Source: Saprospiraceae bacterium (lineage in GTDB: Bacteria; Bacteroidota; Bacteroidia; Chitinophagales; Saprospiraceae). Taken from it: a stretch of DNA of 64,000 nt. Shown one piece after another: positions 43,537 to 53,224 of this stretch. Position 1 is the first letter of the stretch; each line of letters opens with the position of its first letter. Made by a program: the position numbers and the translations under genes. The notes beneath the pieces were generated by a model. It was not told the origin of the DNA and made no database searches. It saw nothing but the letters and a program-made list of their open reading frames with translations. The stretch is taken from the NCBI GenBank assembly GCA_028285085.1, contig JANQQI010000087.1:124001-188000 (forward strand), read 5' to 3'.

Positions 43537-44403
43537 CTATAATTTAGGTTTTATTATTAAGCTGACTCCTGAATTAAATGATGTGAGGATAGTTTCTCCT
43601 CCTTTTTTAATAGAAAGGGTTGAAACTCCACCTGCATTAATTTCTTTAATCACGCCTTCGCCTACCTTGGAGTCAAAAACTACCATCTCATTTTGGATCG
43701 TTTTTTCTTTCCTTGTTAAAATGACATATTTATCATTAGTTGTTACGCCATCATTAGAACCTATAGACACCAACACTTCTTTCGCTTTCCCTTTTCGTTC
43801 TTTATGAATCTCCAGGATATTTCCTTCGTAAGGAAAATGCTTATTTAAAAATTTCTTTAATCCTTTTTTCAATTCATTAACCGCCAGTGATGTAGCCCTT
43901 CCTTTTGTATCACTAGCCTTATTCTTTACTAAATCAGTAATAAAATTGCTGTTATTTTTTAAAGTGCTAGAATATTCAGTCCGCCCGGTTTCTACATTTA
44001 TCACTCGTAATCCAACCGCAAGTTGACAGGAATAATTTCCATGCTTTGTTTGCTCAATATTATACGAAGTTATCTTTCCAATTAACAAAAATTTGGCACC
44101 TTCGGAACGTGTTTTATCTAATAGCTCTCCATTCAAAAAATCAATCGAAGAACTTAGTTCTTTTTCGTTTTGCAAGTCAGAAAAAAACTCGCGATTGATC
44201 ACTCCTGCTCGTTTGCCTGAAACGAATTCATCATATAACAAATCCGTAACCTGACGAGCGGCATCCGCTTGGCTAGAGGATTCATATTTTACAGGCAGGA
44301 TACCAATCTTATTAATCTGAGTATTTTGGGCTACTCCATCTTGGTAAAAAACTATGTGGAGTAATGTGTAAAGACAAACCAGAAGCAAACGTTGTCGATT
44401 CAT
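43537..44403 (-). CDS. CsgG/TolB-N-like secreted protein (first gene of operon)
   Basis: A 288-residue protein with a signal peptide (RLLLVCLYTLLHIVFYQDGV, to about A25; no lipobox Cys). Residues 30-185 match the CsgG/HfaB pattern: INKIGILPVKYESSSQADA, TDLLYDEFVSGKRAGVINRE, AKFLLIGKITSYNIEQTK and LRVINVETGRTEYSSTL. The last 90 residues form a small beta module (LVSIGSNDGVTTNDKYVILT) often fused to such proteins. CsgG forms the curli export pore, but without a lipid anchor this one is more likely a periplasmic relative. It heads an operon of four secreted proteins with gaps of 3, 2 and 19 bases. Confidence 0.72.
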   Translation of the reverse strand: MNRQRLLLVCLYTLLHIVFYQDGVAQNTQINKIGILPVKYESSSQADAARQVTDLLYDEFVSGKRAGVINREFFSDLQNEKELSSSIDFLNGELLDKTRSEGAKFLLIGKITSYNIEQTKHGNYSCQLAVGLRVINVETGRTEYSSTLKNNSNFITDLVKNKASDTKGRATSLAVNELKKGLKKFLNKHFPYEGNILEIHKERKGKAKEVLVSIGSNDGVTTNDKYVILTRKEKTIQNEMVVFDSKVGEGVIKEINAGGVSTLSIKKGGETILTSFNSGVSLIIKPKL

Positions 44404-44590
44404 AAGTAGTTATTTTATTTTTAAATCAGTGCTCTAATCTAATTCCACAAAGCAATTAAAAAAACTAAAACACCTACTTTTTTCAACAACATAAAAACAT
44501 GTCAAAAAAAACTTTTTCACATCCTATTCACTATGTATTTTCTTCTACTTATAAATGAGGAGAAAACTTAAGAAAGACAAGGAGAAAAGC

Positions 44591-46159
44591 CTACTCCCAC
44601 ACCACTACCCCACATCCTATCTCATCACCATTCTGATTAAGGAGAGCGAGATAATAGTACCCCGTACCGCCGACCTGATTCTTATACAAATCCTGACGAG
44701 CCTTGCCGGCTACGGCGTATTGGGCGCGGAGCGCGCCACTGGCGGTATAGATATTTAGCTGGTGTGCGTCGCTAAAAGGGCTCAGGCTGAGGGTGACGCG
44801 ATCCAAGGAAGGATTAGGATACAAACTGAGCGGCGTGCAGTCGAATTGATCTTGAGGAATAGCTGGAGCATCCCGAAGCAGCTTAACGATAAGGGTATCC
44901 ATAGCACCTTCCGCTACTTCAACCTCTGCTACTTGGGCAAAGTAACCCGGCGCAGTCACTTCTAAACGCAAATCCTGAGCAAAGTCAACCCAACGAAAAC
45001 GTCCGTCTGGATCGGCCGGTAGGGCCTCCGCTAAAGTTTGTATAAAAACTTCCGCATTGGTGATTAATTCGTCGGTCAGGCTATCCTGTACACTGAGATA
45101 CAAGCGGGCCGCTCGGGTATTATTGAAGGTCCAAACGTAGAGACCATCTTCTCGATTACCGCCAATGATCTTGCCCGAAGGATAATAAGGGCAGGCCGAC
45201 CACAATCCACTGAATCCACCACTCGGCCCGTCGAAGGTATCGTAGTAGCCGACTTCTAAAGGTAGCTCTGGATCGGCAATATCCACCACCCGCAGGCCTT
45301 CGGTGTTGTGCGAAATAAAGGCAAAATCACCTCGGATATAAGGATTATGGACCAAGCTCTCAAAATTAGCGGAATAGGTCGCCACCTCATCAATATTATC
45401 CAGCTCATCCACGCGATAGATTCGAGCGGGCAGACCGTCTTTCTCCGGGCACATAAACAAGTAACGGTTATCTTCGGACAACCACGAGCTGTGCGTATCC
45501 CCCCCCGTCGTGTTGATCTTTGCCAATAAGACCGGATTGGTTTTATCGCTAATATCCACCACATCCATCACCCCCTCGTTAATCGCAGCCGCAAAAAGTA
45601 AGTCGCCTTTGACATGACAATCATGGATATAATAGCCCGGCGCATAGAGTCCGATCTCCTGTGGTTGTTGTGGATTGGAAACGTCCAGGATGTGCACCCC
45701 AGCGGTCGTTGTCGTGCCGTTGATATAAACGTAAGGTGCCTCAGTATAAATATCGCGCTGAATGATATGTCCGCGATTGAAGGTTTCAGTATAAGTGGTC
45801 ACCAACTCGACTCGTTCTGGTAAAAACTGTAAATCCAGAATCTGCATCCCCGTTGTATCTGTAATCCCTTCGGTCGTGACAAAGGCATGGTGGCCAATCA
45901 CGGTGATTTCTCGCCAGTTGGACGCTGGTCCACTCACAAAGTCTAATTCTTCAACGACATTATCAATGGTATAAATGGCCGTTCCGGTTCGGGTACCCAG
46001 CAAGGCATATTCTCGTCCGTCTTCTGCCACGTACGCCCAGCAGCCAGAGTAGCGCTGATCACCACGATGAAACTGACCAAACAGCTCCACATTGAGACGA
46101 TCTTGCGCCCAGCCTACCGATGACACTGCGATTAATAGCCATAAAAGATAGCATCTCAT
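44591..46159 (-). CDS. Choice-of-anchor B family secreted protein (LVIVD repeats) with T9SS sorting domain
   Basis: About 522 residues. I start at the ATG at 46159, which gives a clean signal peptide (RCYLLWLLIAVSSVGWAQ); the longer form from 46234 puts 25 extra residues before it. The mature protein opens SGCWAYVAEDGREYALLGTR and TGTAIYTIDN, the choice-of-anchor-B signature, and continues with beta-propeller-like LVIVD repeats (VHILDVSNPQQPQEIGLYA, DVVDISDKTNPVLLAKINT, VVDIADPELPLEVGYYD). A carboxypeptidase-regulatory-like beta domain and a type A T9SS sorting domain (LYPNPSLDRVTLSLSP ... GYYYLALLNQNG) follow. It is a surface or secreted protein of unknown ligand, monocistronic. Confidence 0.87.
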   Translation of the reverse strand: MRCYLLWLLIAVSSVGWAQDRLNVELFGQFHRGDQRYSGCWAYVAEDGREYALLGTRTGTAIYTIDNVVEELDFVSGPASNWREITVIGHHAFVTTEGITDTTGMQILDLQFLPERVELVTTYTETFNRGHIIQRDIYTEAPYVYINGTTTTAGVHILDVSNPQQPQEIGLYAPGYYIHDCHVKGDLLFAAAINEGVMDVVDISDKTNPVLLAKINTTGGDTHSSWLSEDNRYLFMCPEKDGLPARIYRVDELDNIDEVATYSANFESLVHNPYIRGDFAFISHNTEGLRVVDIADPELPLEVGYYDTFDGPSGGFSGLWSACPYYPSGKIIGGNREDGLYVWTFNNTRAARLYLSVQDSLTDELITNAEVFIQTLAEALPADPDGRFRWVDFAQDLRLEVTAPGYFAQVAEVEVAEGAMDTLIVKLLRDAPAIPQDQFDCTPLSLYPNPSLDRVTLSLSPFSDAHQLNIYTASGALRAQYAVAGKARQDLYKNQVGGTGYYYLALLNQNGDEIGCGVVVWE

Positions 46160-46240
46160 CTGTCCAAAATTTAGATCAAACAATGTAGCAAGAAAATACG
46201 GATTGTCTAATGAGGGATTAGTCGCTACCTGCACAAAAGC

Positions 46241-47692
46241 TTATTTTAATCTATCAGCCAGCCAATGCTTGATTGCTGTAGGTAGTTCTAGCTCCGCAGG
46301 TTCGGCTGCTAGCTGACGAACTTGGGCCGAACGTTCACGCGGTGGTAATAAAATGATTTTCCCAAGTTTACGAGCCAGCCATTGATAGGCTGCTATTCCC
46401 ACCCGGCTGTCACGATGCCGAAGAATAGAACGTGCTAATGATTGTACCAGATCCTCGTGCTCCAATTCAAAATGCACAATCAACTGTAGGCAACGGCACA
46501 AATCAGTAATATCCTGCCGAATGTCCTGTTTGCTGGCCTGGACAACCCGATTCAACCAATCTAAAGCCTCAGTAAATTCCTTTAGGTGAAAATACACGAG
46601 GGCAATATTTTGATAAAATTCCAGCTGAAAAGCCTTGTGTATTTTCTTCTGATAGCGTTTCAATTGCCGAATAATTTCGGGCAGCATCACCAAGGCTTTT
46701 TGGTATTGTCGCAAACCGAGGCATTCAATGAGTTTAAGGCTGTAAAGGGTTTGAAAGAGTTTGATTTTTAAGTACTCGGTCCGAGGTCGAACGGCTTCCA
46801 AGCGTGGTATCCAAATAGCAAAAGGTGTAAAGTTGTGTTGTAAGTAATGGAGGTTTAAATAATTGTTCACCACATTGATATAGCGATTCGGGTACTCATC
46901 AACCAAGTGCGGCTCAGCCTCAAAGAGTTGTAGAATGGCGTGCATGTGGGACTGTGCTTGCTCCAGATCGCGGCGCATACTCATCGCGTAATTGGCTAAA
47001 CTCAGATGATAGGACATGCGGGAGGTGAAACTCATTTCGGTAGGATCCAGGGAAAGAGAGAGTTGATCAAGTTGCTGCCCCAGCTGCCCCTCCGGGTCGT
47101 CAATTTGCATGCGATCACGGATAGCTAGAAAAATCTGATCATACAAATCAATCATTGCTACCTGCCCCTGGATTTGTTGTAAATTCTTTTGGGTGGCGAC
47201 TTGATTTTTTTCAATTGATCGGGCGGCTTGCTTTTGCTCAAAGCTTCGAATGAGCTGTCGATCCAGAAGTAAAAGTTCAAGATGCAAACTATCCAGATGA
47301 TAGGCCTTGGCCAGTTTCAACGCTTTTTGGATACGCTTGGCGGCTTGCCGAACGAGGTTTTTTTCCAATAAGATGTGAACGTCCTCCAGCAAACCATAAA
47401 CCCGAAACAAAGCGCGCTGCTCACCGTGATACAGCCGCAAACTTTTCAGTAACTGTTGGTAAAGATAGTTTTTGCCAGACGCCAGATGGTCCACAAAGGT
47501 TGTCCGGTGCAAAGCTGCTTTTAGTTTGATTTCATCGTAAACAGGCTGCTTCTCGAGTAGATCAAATAAATCGAGATAAGCCTTCCCCTTACGACCGTGC
47601 AATGCGGTGAAGCGGCGGAAGTAACGCTTTTCCGTCGGCGACAGCTTGTGAATGAGTTCATGCAAGGCATCTTTTTGCATTTTGACTTCCAA
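46241..47692 (-). CDS. Helical-repeat (TPR-like) protein, unknown function
   Basis: A 483-residue cytoplasmic protein without signal peptide. The N-terminus (LHELIHKLSPTEKRYFRRFT) is a helical head seen in Bacteroidota proteins of similar length. The remainder is helix-turn-helix repeats of TPR character (LVRQAAKRIQKALKLAKAY, YQKALVMLPEIIRQLKRYQ, LEFYQNIALVYFHLKEFTEA). Two Met codons (47692 and 47680) can start it. It is well separated from the neighbouring genes and AT-rich upstream. The role is unknown; such repeats usually mediate protein binding. Confidence 0.75.
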   Translation of the reverse strand: MEVKMQKDALHELIHKLSPTEKRYFRRFTALHGRKGKAYLDLFDLLEKQPVYDEIKLKAALHRTTFVDHLASGKNYLYQQLLKSLRLYHGEQRALFRVYGLLEDVHILLEKNLVRQAAKRIQKALKLAKAYHLDSLHLELLLLDRQLIRSFEQKQAARSIEKNQVATQKNLQQIQGQVAMIDLYDQIFLAIRDRMQIDDPEGQLGQQLDQLSLSLDPTEMSFTSRMSYHLSLANYAMSMRRDLEQAQSHMHAILQLFEAEPHLVDEYPNRYINVVNNYLNLHYLQHNFTPFAIWIPRLEAVRPRTEYLKIKLFQTLYSLKLIECLGLRQYQKALVMLPEIIRQLKRYQKKIHKAFQLEFYQNIALVYFHLKEFTEALDWLNRVVQASKQDIRQDITDLCRCLQLIVHFELEHEDLVQSLARSILRHRDSRVGIAAYQWLARKLGKIILLPPRERSAQVRQLAAEPAELELPTAIKHWLADRLK

Positions 47693-47848
47693 TTCTATAT
47701 TTTATAAACTACTCATTTTCAATATTTAAAGATAGAAAAATTAGTTTTTAAAATCTAAAAAATATATTTCTTTGATTTGCAATACGATCAATTAAGCGTC
47801 ACTTTTGAAAGTGTAATCACAAGTCTTAATTTTCAAAAAACGTTAAAG

Positions 47849-48439
47849 ATGACCACTAGGCTCTCTACCTTTATCATTGTCTTGCTCGGCCTCAGCGCCT
47901 GTCAGCCGACAATCACTCCAGAATTTATTTTACAAAACCTACAAAGTATTCAAATCGCTGAAGCCGATGTTGCCCGACACTACGTTATCCCGGCCCTGGG
48001 GCAGACGGCTAATTCACCGATCCAAAACTTTGCTCTTAATCCAGTACCGATTTCTCAGAAAAAATCGAATATCGTGATCACGGATACGATTGGACTTTTG
48101 ACCGAAAAAGATAACGTCAGTGTCGTCCCCTCCCCTTCTGGCATTAATGTCGTGGTGGGTTTGAATCTACAGGATGGTGAGTTTTTCTGCCAGGATAACA
48201 CGAATGGTTTACTCACTGCACAACGTGGGAATATCAATCCACATCTCAATATCCGTCAGTTAACGCCACTCGACGATTTTCCGGCAGCCAATCATTTTGC
48301 TACCACCACGATGACCGATGTCATTATTATGAAAAGGGAAAATGATGGTAGCTATACCGAAGTCGGTCGGTTCAGCAATGTTAATCAACGCATCTGTGTT
48401 TATCACAGTCAGCAAACATTGTACGTAGCCAGCCAATAA
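47849..48439 (+). CDS. Putative lipoprotein, unknown function
   Basis: About 196 residues starting at the ATG at 47849, which gives a lipoprotein signal (LSTFIIVLLGLSACQP, lipid-modified C). An in-frame ATG at 47777 would add 24 residues without signal-peptide character. The mature part (ADVARHYVIPALGQTANSPI, IVITDTIGLLTEKDNVSVV, TTMTDVIIMKRENDGSYTEV) shows alternating strands, and has short Thr/Asn-rich ends. No recognised family. It ends 128 bases before the next plus-strand gene and is likely independent. Confidence 0.65.
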   Translation: MTTRLSTFIIVLLGLSACQPTITPEFILQNLQSIQIAEADVARHYVIPALGQTANSPIQNFALNPVPISQKKSNIVITDTIGLLTEKDNVSVVPSPSGINVVVGLNLQDGEFFCQDNTNGLLTAQRGNINPHLNIRQLTPLDDFPAANHFATTTMTDVIIMKRENDGSYTEVGRFSNVNQRICVYHSQQTLYVASQ

Positions 48440-48496
48440 TTACAGCACTTAAGTAGTCCTCCCCTTTTTGCCAATTGAAAGGTCTTCACTTGGCCC

Positions 48497-48557
48497 GGGC
48501 GAGCTATGTCCATACCTCAGATCGCCCACTATGGTCACCCCATTTTTTTACTTCAAA
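48497..48557 (+). terminator. Possible terminator between two plus-strand genes
   Basis: GGGCGA (48497-48502) and TCGCCC (48532-48537) can pair around a 29-base loop. A run of seven T lies about 7-20 bases further downstream. The loop is long and the stem short, so support is weak. Confidence 0.25.
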
Positions 48558-48567
48558 AACCTGAATA

Positions 48568-50700
48568 ATGAAAAAGCAACCCAATGAAGCTAAAGGCATT
48601 AAACTAGCCGTCAATTTTTTGGGATTGGAGCCCGAATCTTCTGCTCCCCCAGTCGCCCTTTATCTGCTCGACAATAGTGGTCGAGCGACAAAAAAGCTGG
48701 CCAAGATCACAAAAGGCCAAATCAATATCCCCGCTGAACTGCAAAAGCTGGAGGCCAATATCGCACTTGGCCCGGATGTAGAGCAACCTCAGGAACTAGA
48801 GCGACAACAATTGCTCCAGTACCGGGCGGCCACTGCACTGGAAACCTGGCGCGCCGCCGGGCGAATTGAATTACCCGATTTGCGCTGGCGCGATTGGATT
48901 CCACTCCGCAGTTGCGTGTCCGGGAATGCCCGAAAATGTCGCATCATCATTACCCCCGGTTTTCCCAGACCTTGGCCTATACCGGATGTATTTCCAATTA
49001 CAGAGATAGCTCCACGGCCACTTCAAATACCGAATATCCAAATCAAATGCGAACCGATGTGCTACGGCATCGTCGAAGTTTATCGCCGCATTTGTTGCTG
49101 TGATCCCTGGATCCTTATTCCCCGACTCCCTGATTTAATCCCTGAACTGATCGAGCGCATTCCCATTCCACTGCCCGATCCACCTCCCTTCGTTCCACCA
49201 ATCCGCCGTCTTCAGGCTAAAGCAATCAAGCTTCAAGAGGCCAACCTGGAGCCTGCCCGCCGGCAGGTGGTGGATGATCGGGTAGTGCGGGAATTGCGCA
49301 GCCTGCAACAACTGAATAATCAGCAGGCGCAGTACGATTTCTTGATTGCACGACCACACCTGATCCCTATCCTGTGTCGCAATCGAGAATGCACCACCTT
49401 CAAAGTCGGAGAAACCCAGCTTGGCCCAGATGGTAGCTTTACCTACTGCTTCCCCTTATTCCTCACTCGGGTTAACTGCACCGTCAGTTATACCTATAAG
49501 ATCAAACAATGGATTGGTGGGCAATATGTCTATGTCTATGACGGTGAAGCCGCTCAGGATTATTTCAGCCCCAGCGAACTCGCGGAGCTAAAAACTTTTA
49601 ATCCACAAGCCGAAACCTGCAATCAACCCGATCCACCGGTCGATGGTCAGGGACAGCCATTCGTGATGCTACAAAATATCGGCACCACAGATACTTACCG
49701 ATTGCACAGTCCAAAACAAAACAGCAATAACGGATTAAACCAACCTCTCCCAGCTAATGTGGGGTTAATGGATCAAAACTATAGCACGGATTGTCCACTC
49801 GGTGGCACTCTGGACCTGCTACTGTACATTGATCCGGATATGCGAAACACCAGCGCCAGATATTATCGATTTAGCCTGGTGGCGGCGAATGCCAGTGGTA
49901 ATCCACAAGCCGGAGCGACACCAGAAATGCTGGTCAGCGGTGTCAGTTGGCGAAAATTTGTGGCAGGTACCTTCCCTCCACAGATTGAGGCCGAAGCACT
50001 TGGCCCACAAACCGTGAATGGCACCGAAGGGCTTTTCCGCATTCCTTACGTTGACGCTAATAATCGTTGGTTAAGCAATCAATACCACTATCGTTTGGAT
50101 ACGACGCAAAAACTGAACGGTAAGTATCTATTGAAATTAGAACTCTTCAACGCCAACGGTGAGTTAATCCGTCCACAGGCCGCTCCGGGCCCGGGTCAGC
50201 CCGAGCAGTTTCATTATCTATGGTGGAAAGATGCAAATCGTACCGAGACGGTTGAACATAATAGCCTCATTCACCTGCTACATTTTGATAATGTCAAATG
50301 CTACGGCGATATCGTGGATTTACGTAAAAATGGAATCGCCAATACTGCGGATTGCCAATTTACCAGTGGTCCGGCAAATAGTCAATTTAGTGCTGGCTTC
50401 CGGGCCTACCATCGCAATGATTTCATGCTGCGTTATCGTCTGGATTACTTCCGCGGATTGAACGGCTCCGATATCGTTCTCGACACTGGTACAACTAACC
50501 AACCGCCGACCAAAAACCTGGGCTTACCCGCTCAATCGGCGAGTGCCAGTTTTGCCGCCATGCTTGGTAATAATGCGGTCGGCACGAAGTGCACCTTCAC
50601 CCTTGACCTCTATGTTTGGGCGAAGCATACCAATGGGCGTTCCCGCATTCAAGGCTACGACAGTTCCGATGAAGCATCATTTGCTTTGGAAATAGTTTAG
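48568..50700 (+). CDS. Large hypothetical protein with Cys-rich segment
   Basis: A 710-residue protein without signal peptide or membrane segment. Residues 1-100 resemble a small beta-sandwich (KLAVNFLGLEPESSAPPVAL, YLLDNSGRATKKLAKITKG). Residues 125-190 are Cys-rich (CVSGNARKC, CEPMCYG, RRICCCDPW), followed by a Pro/Ile-rich stretch (LIERIPIPLPDPPPFVPPIR). At 277-315 a carboxypeptidase-regulatory-like pattern appears (TFKVGETQLGPDGSFTYCF). The rest is beta-rich. I recognise no family. It converges on the next gene with a 43-base gap, and both lack signal peptides; they may function together. Cys in a cytoplasmic protein could bind metal. Confidence 0.6.
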   Translation: MKKQPNEAKGIKLAVNFLGLEPESSAPPVALYLLDNSGRATKKLAKITKGQINIPAELQKLEANIALGPDVEQPQELERQQLLQYRAATALETWRAAGRIELPDLRWRDWIPLRSCVSGNARKCRIIITPGFPRPWPIPDVFPITEIAPRPLQIPNIQIKCEPMCYGIVEVYRRICCCDPWILIPRLPDLIPELIERIPIPLPDPPPFVPPIRRLQAKAIKLQEANLEPARRQVVDDRVVRELRSLQQLNNQQAQYDFLIARPHLIPILCRNRECTTFKVGETQLGPDGSFTYCFPLFLTRVNCTVSYTYKIKQWIGGQYVYVYDGEAAQDYFSPSELAELKTFNPQAETCNQPDPPVDGQGQPFVMLQNIGTTDTYRLHSPKQNSNNGLNQPLPANVGLMDQNYSTDCPLGGTLDLLLYIDPDMRNTSARYYRFSLVAANASGNPQAGATPEMLVSGVSWRKFVAGTFPPQIEAEALGPQTVNGTEGLFRIPYVDANNRWLSNQYHYRLDTTQKLNGKYLLKLELFNANGELIRPQAAPGPGQPEQFHYLWWKDANRTETVEHNSLIHLLHFDNVKCYGDIVDLRKNGIANTADCQFTSGPANSQFSAGFRAYHRNDFMLRYRLDYFRGLNGSDIVLDTGTTNQPPTKNLGLPAQSASASFAAMLGNNAVGTKCTFTLDLYVWAKHTNGRSRIQGYDSSDEASFALEIV

Positions 50701-50743
50701 TAACTGACAAAGAAAAGACTTGTGCCCTTTTTGAGGATCGCTG

Positions 50744-52618
50744 CTATAGGTGGCGGTCCTCTGCTTTGCTAAAATGGGTGGAATCAACCAAAGTGTAGTA
50801 CCATCGCAGTTGCCCAACCTCCGCGGAGCGATTGAGCAAGTCTGACCAAAATTTGTAAAAGACCTCAGTATCGTAGAAAACCTGACAGCCCGCCGAGTAA
50901 TTACCAACGGTCACATTTTCTATTATATCTAAATCGCGCTCGGGAAGATGCTTGGTTTTTTCCAACACATTTGTACGATTCACCAAAGTATTAATCGAGA
51001 GCGTTTTCAAGGCCTTAGTAAGACCGGGGCGTAGAGGCAGATTGGATAATGCCTCAAATAAGGTATCAATCCGTGTTTTATCTGTCTTGGCTTGAGTCAC
51101 GGTCGGCCATAATCCCATGACCATCGCGTAGGAATCATTACCGGCGATGCCATCTACTCCTTTGGAAATGGTAGGGACGTGTGCAATTTGAAGATTGACA
51201 ATATTATTAATGTGCTCATCCTTGATCACTCCGATCACTTGTGCCTCGGTAAAATTCCGCCAGCTTTTGATCTGCTCGGGGCTGTAATCACTAATGGCTT
51301 CCAGAATCTGATATATTTTCCGCTTAGTGGCTTTATTGCGCCGACCATCAAACCAAATTCGAACCGTTCGTCGACGGACATGATCCACATCAATCACTCG
51401 CTTGGCTTGACCAGCTTGTTGTACAGTGATTTTACCATCTTGCAAGCCCAAATTCTTAATCGGTGGATGTTTGGATAAGGCTTCCAGATTGGAATAAGCG
51501 GCATTTTGTGCCCGCTGGCCGTGCCGGCTTAAAATCAAATAAATTTCGGATAACACCTTATTGATCTCAAAATAGGTTTTACGATCGCTATCGGACGCAG
51601 CTAATCCCTGTTGAATTTTGCTATCGACGCCATATTTCATCAGCCAGGTGCGACGCCATTTCCAAAACTGGCTGAATGGGGTGTTTGCCGGAATTCTTCC
51701 AGGACGGCCCGGGTATGTAAAATTATTTCCGCCTTGGTGAAAATTCATGGTAGAATCACCGGGACACCATGTTGGTTTCTCGTCGTTAAACCCACGTTTG
51801 ACCGCCTGATCGGAGCCTTCTTTCATGACATTGTGGGTCCGACCACCGGGTTGGCGAACATTGTGGAAGCCCGGCACTACGGTAAGTGTTTGGGGCAATA
51901 ATTCACGGCTACTCTTACGATTACCGGGTTCGGTAGTAGCAATATGCAATTCACAATGCTTCTGCCCCTGAGCATCTTGCCAGCAAACGGCCACGGTATC
52001 ATTGTAGGCTGTTTTTCGGGCCGCATCGATGACCCGGCGTAGACCAACGAGATTCATAACGCCAGCCTGATCACTCCACAAACCGTGGCGCGCCTGTACC
52101 AGCGACCGTAGAAACTGATAATGGGTTTCGGGGGTATCTTTGGATTTGGGCAGGCGCAGTTTATTCCCCTCAGTATCAGTAAAGCGTTTATTGCTCGTTT
52201 CATTCATCAAATCAAGGCGCTCTTCCTTCAAAATCGATCGGCAAAAGCCCGGCCCTGCTTTACCATCGGCCTTTCTCAAAGTGTCAGTCAGATTACCCGT
52301 CGTTAATGGCCGCTGCTTGATCGCCTGCTGCAATTGCAAGCTCAAGATTAACTCCAGTCCGCGATCTGGAATAATCAAAACGTTGTCCGTCAGCGTACCT
52401 CTTAATCCTGTCGGCCACGGATACACCTCATCGTGCGCCTCGTATACCTGTGTCATCATATTGACAATCCCGCTCCAATTATACCGACTAAGCAGATACT
52501 CCCGACACTCGGTAATTTGTCGGGTTGTGCTTTGCGTTTGTCCAGAAAAAGTTAGACTGAGCGTAATCGTATTCGAATTGGTACTCATCTGGTAGGGAGC
52601 GTCACTTGGGAAGGGCAT
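50744..52618 (-). CDS. Hypothetical protein with SAGCQ motif and peptidoglycan-binding-like insert
   Basis: A 624-residue protein without signal peptide (start at 52618, or M11 at 52588). Residues 205-300 and 565-600 together resemble a family of murein-associated proteins with an NxHxxG ... VGxxSAGCQVF pattern: TVAVCWQDAQGQKHCELHIA, LTVVPGFHNV, MNFHQGG (H294) and GNYSAGCQVF (C578). Between the His and the Cys is an unusually long insert of about 280 residues that includes a peptidoglycan-binding-like segment (VPTISKGVDGIAGNDSYAMV). The spacing differs from the usual compact form. The activity is unknown; an L,D-transpeptidase-like or lytic function is suggested only by the motif pair. Confidence 0.5.
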   Translation of the reverse strand: MPFPSDAPYQMSTNSNTITLSLTFSGQTQSTTRQITECREYLLSRYNWSGIVNMMTQVYEAHDEVYPWPTGLRGTLTDNVLIIPDRGLELILSLQLQQAIKQRPLTTGNLTDTLRKADGKAGPGFCRSILKEERLDLMNETSNKRFTDTEGNKLRLPKSKDTPETHYQFLRSLVQARHGLWSDQAGVMNLVGLRRVIDAARKTAYNDTVAVCWQDAQGQKHCELHIATTEPGNRKSSRELLPQTLTVVPGFHNVRQPGGRTHNVMKEGSDQAVKRGFNDEKPTWCPGDSTMNFHQGGNNFTYPGRPGRIPANTPFSQFWKWRRTWLMKYGVDSKIQQGLAASDSDRKTYFEINKVLSEIYLILSRHGQRAQNAAYSNLEALSKHPPIKNLGLQDGKITVQQAGQAKRVIDVDHVRRRTVRIWFDGRRNKATKRKIYQILEAISDYSPEQIKSWRNFTEAQVIGVIKDEHINNIVNLQIAHVPTISKGVDGIAGNDSYAMVMGLWPTVTQAKTDKTRIDTLFEALSNLPLRPGLTKALKTLSINTLVNRTNVLEKTKHLPERDLDIIENVTVGNYSAGCQVFYDTEVFYKFWSDLLNRSAEVGQLRWYYTLVDSTHFSKAEDRHL

Positions 52619-52871
52619 GGATAGTTGGTTTTTTGACGTGCAAACAATAATGCTAACAATAATATTAAAAACTCTCTTAATACAAAAATTAAATACTTTT
52701 TTGAGCGCAATTTAAAATTATTTACTACCTTTAATCCCGATTTAAAGCAACGTACGCTTTCTGATAGCTAAGCCTTCCGCGCTTTATCACGTTCTACACA
52801 CTACATTTGAGAATCACACAACTTTTTAGCTATCAATGAGGCTATCAGTTCGCTGAAGCCCATCAGTCACC

Positions 52872-53180
52872 TATCTATTAGAATCTCTAAACTAAGAACT
52901 TTGCTGAGTCAAAACTGATTTCAAAGCAAGGCAAATGTTTTCCAAAACATGGCCTAAGTTTGAAGGTGTATCACTTTTAAATTTTGGTCAAAACAAATTT
53001 CTGAAGTTGTTTGCAGTTTTGGATGAAACAGGTTGTAAATGCTTGATTCAGAAGCCTATTTTATTTTTCTGGCCTTGTCTGATGACAAATGGAAAAATAA
53101 CAGATCGGTTTATGATAATCAATAGGTGCAATCCAATCATCTCTTAACGGTCGACAATTTATCTATTAGAATCTCTAAAC
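52872..53180. repeat. Direct-repeat pair (21 bases, 267 bases apart)
   Basis: The repeats at 52872-52892 and 53160-53180 are exact. The sequence between them has no terminal inverted repeats that I can see. They could flank an ancient insertion, result from duplication, or be two copies of a regulator site upstream of the giant surface-protein gene. Confidence 0.7.
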
Positions 53181-53224
53181 ATTTTGGTCTGACGCATATA
53201 ATACAGTGCCTTAGAGCATTTTAT

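Noticed and set aside
52935-53147. 70-codon ORF between the direct repeats
   Set aside because: It has no signal, no recognisable motif and a composition like the surrounding AT-rich spacer.
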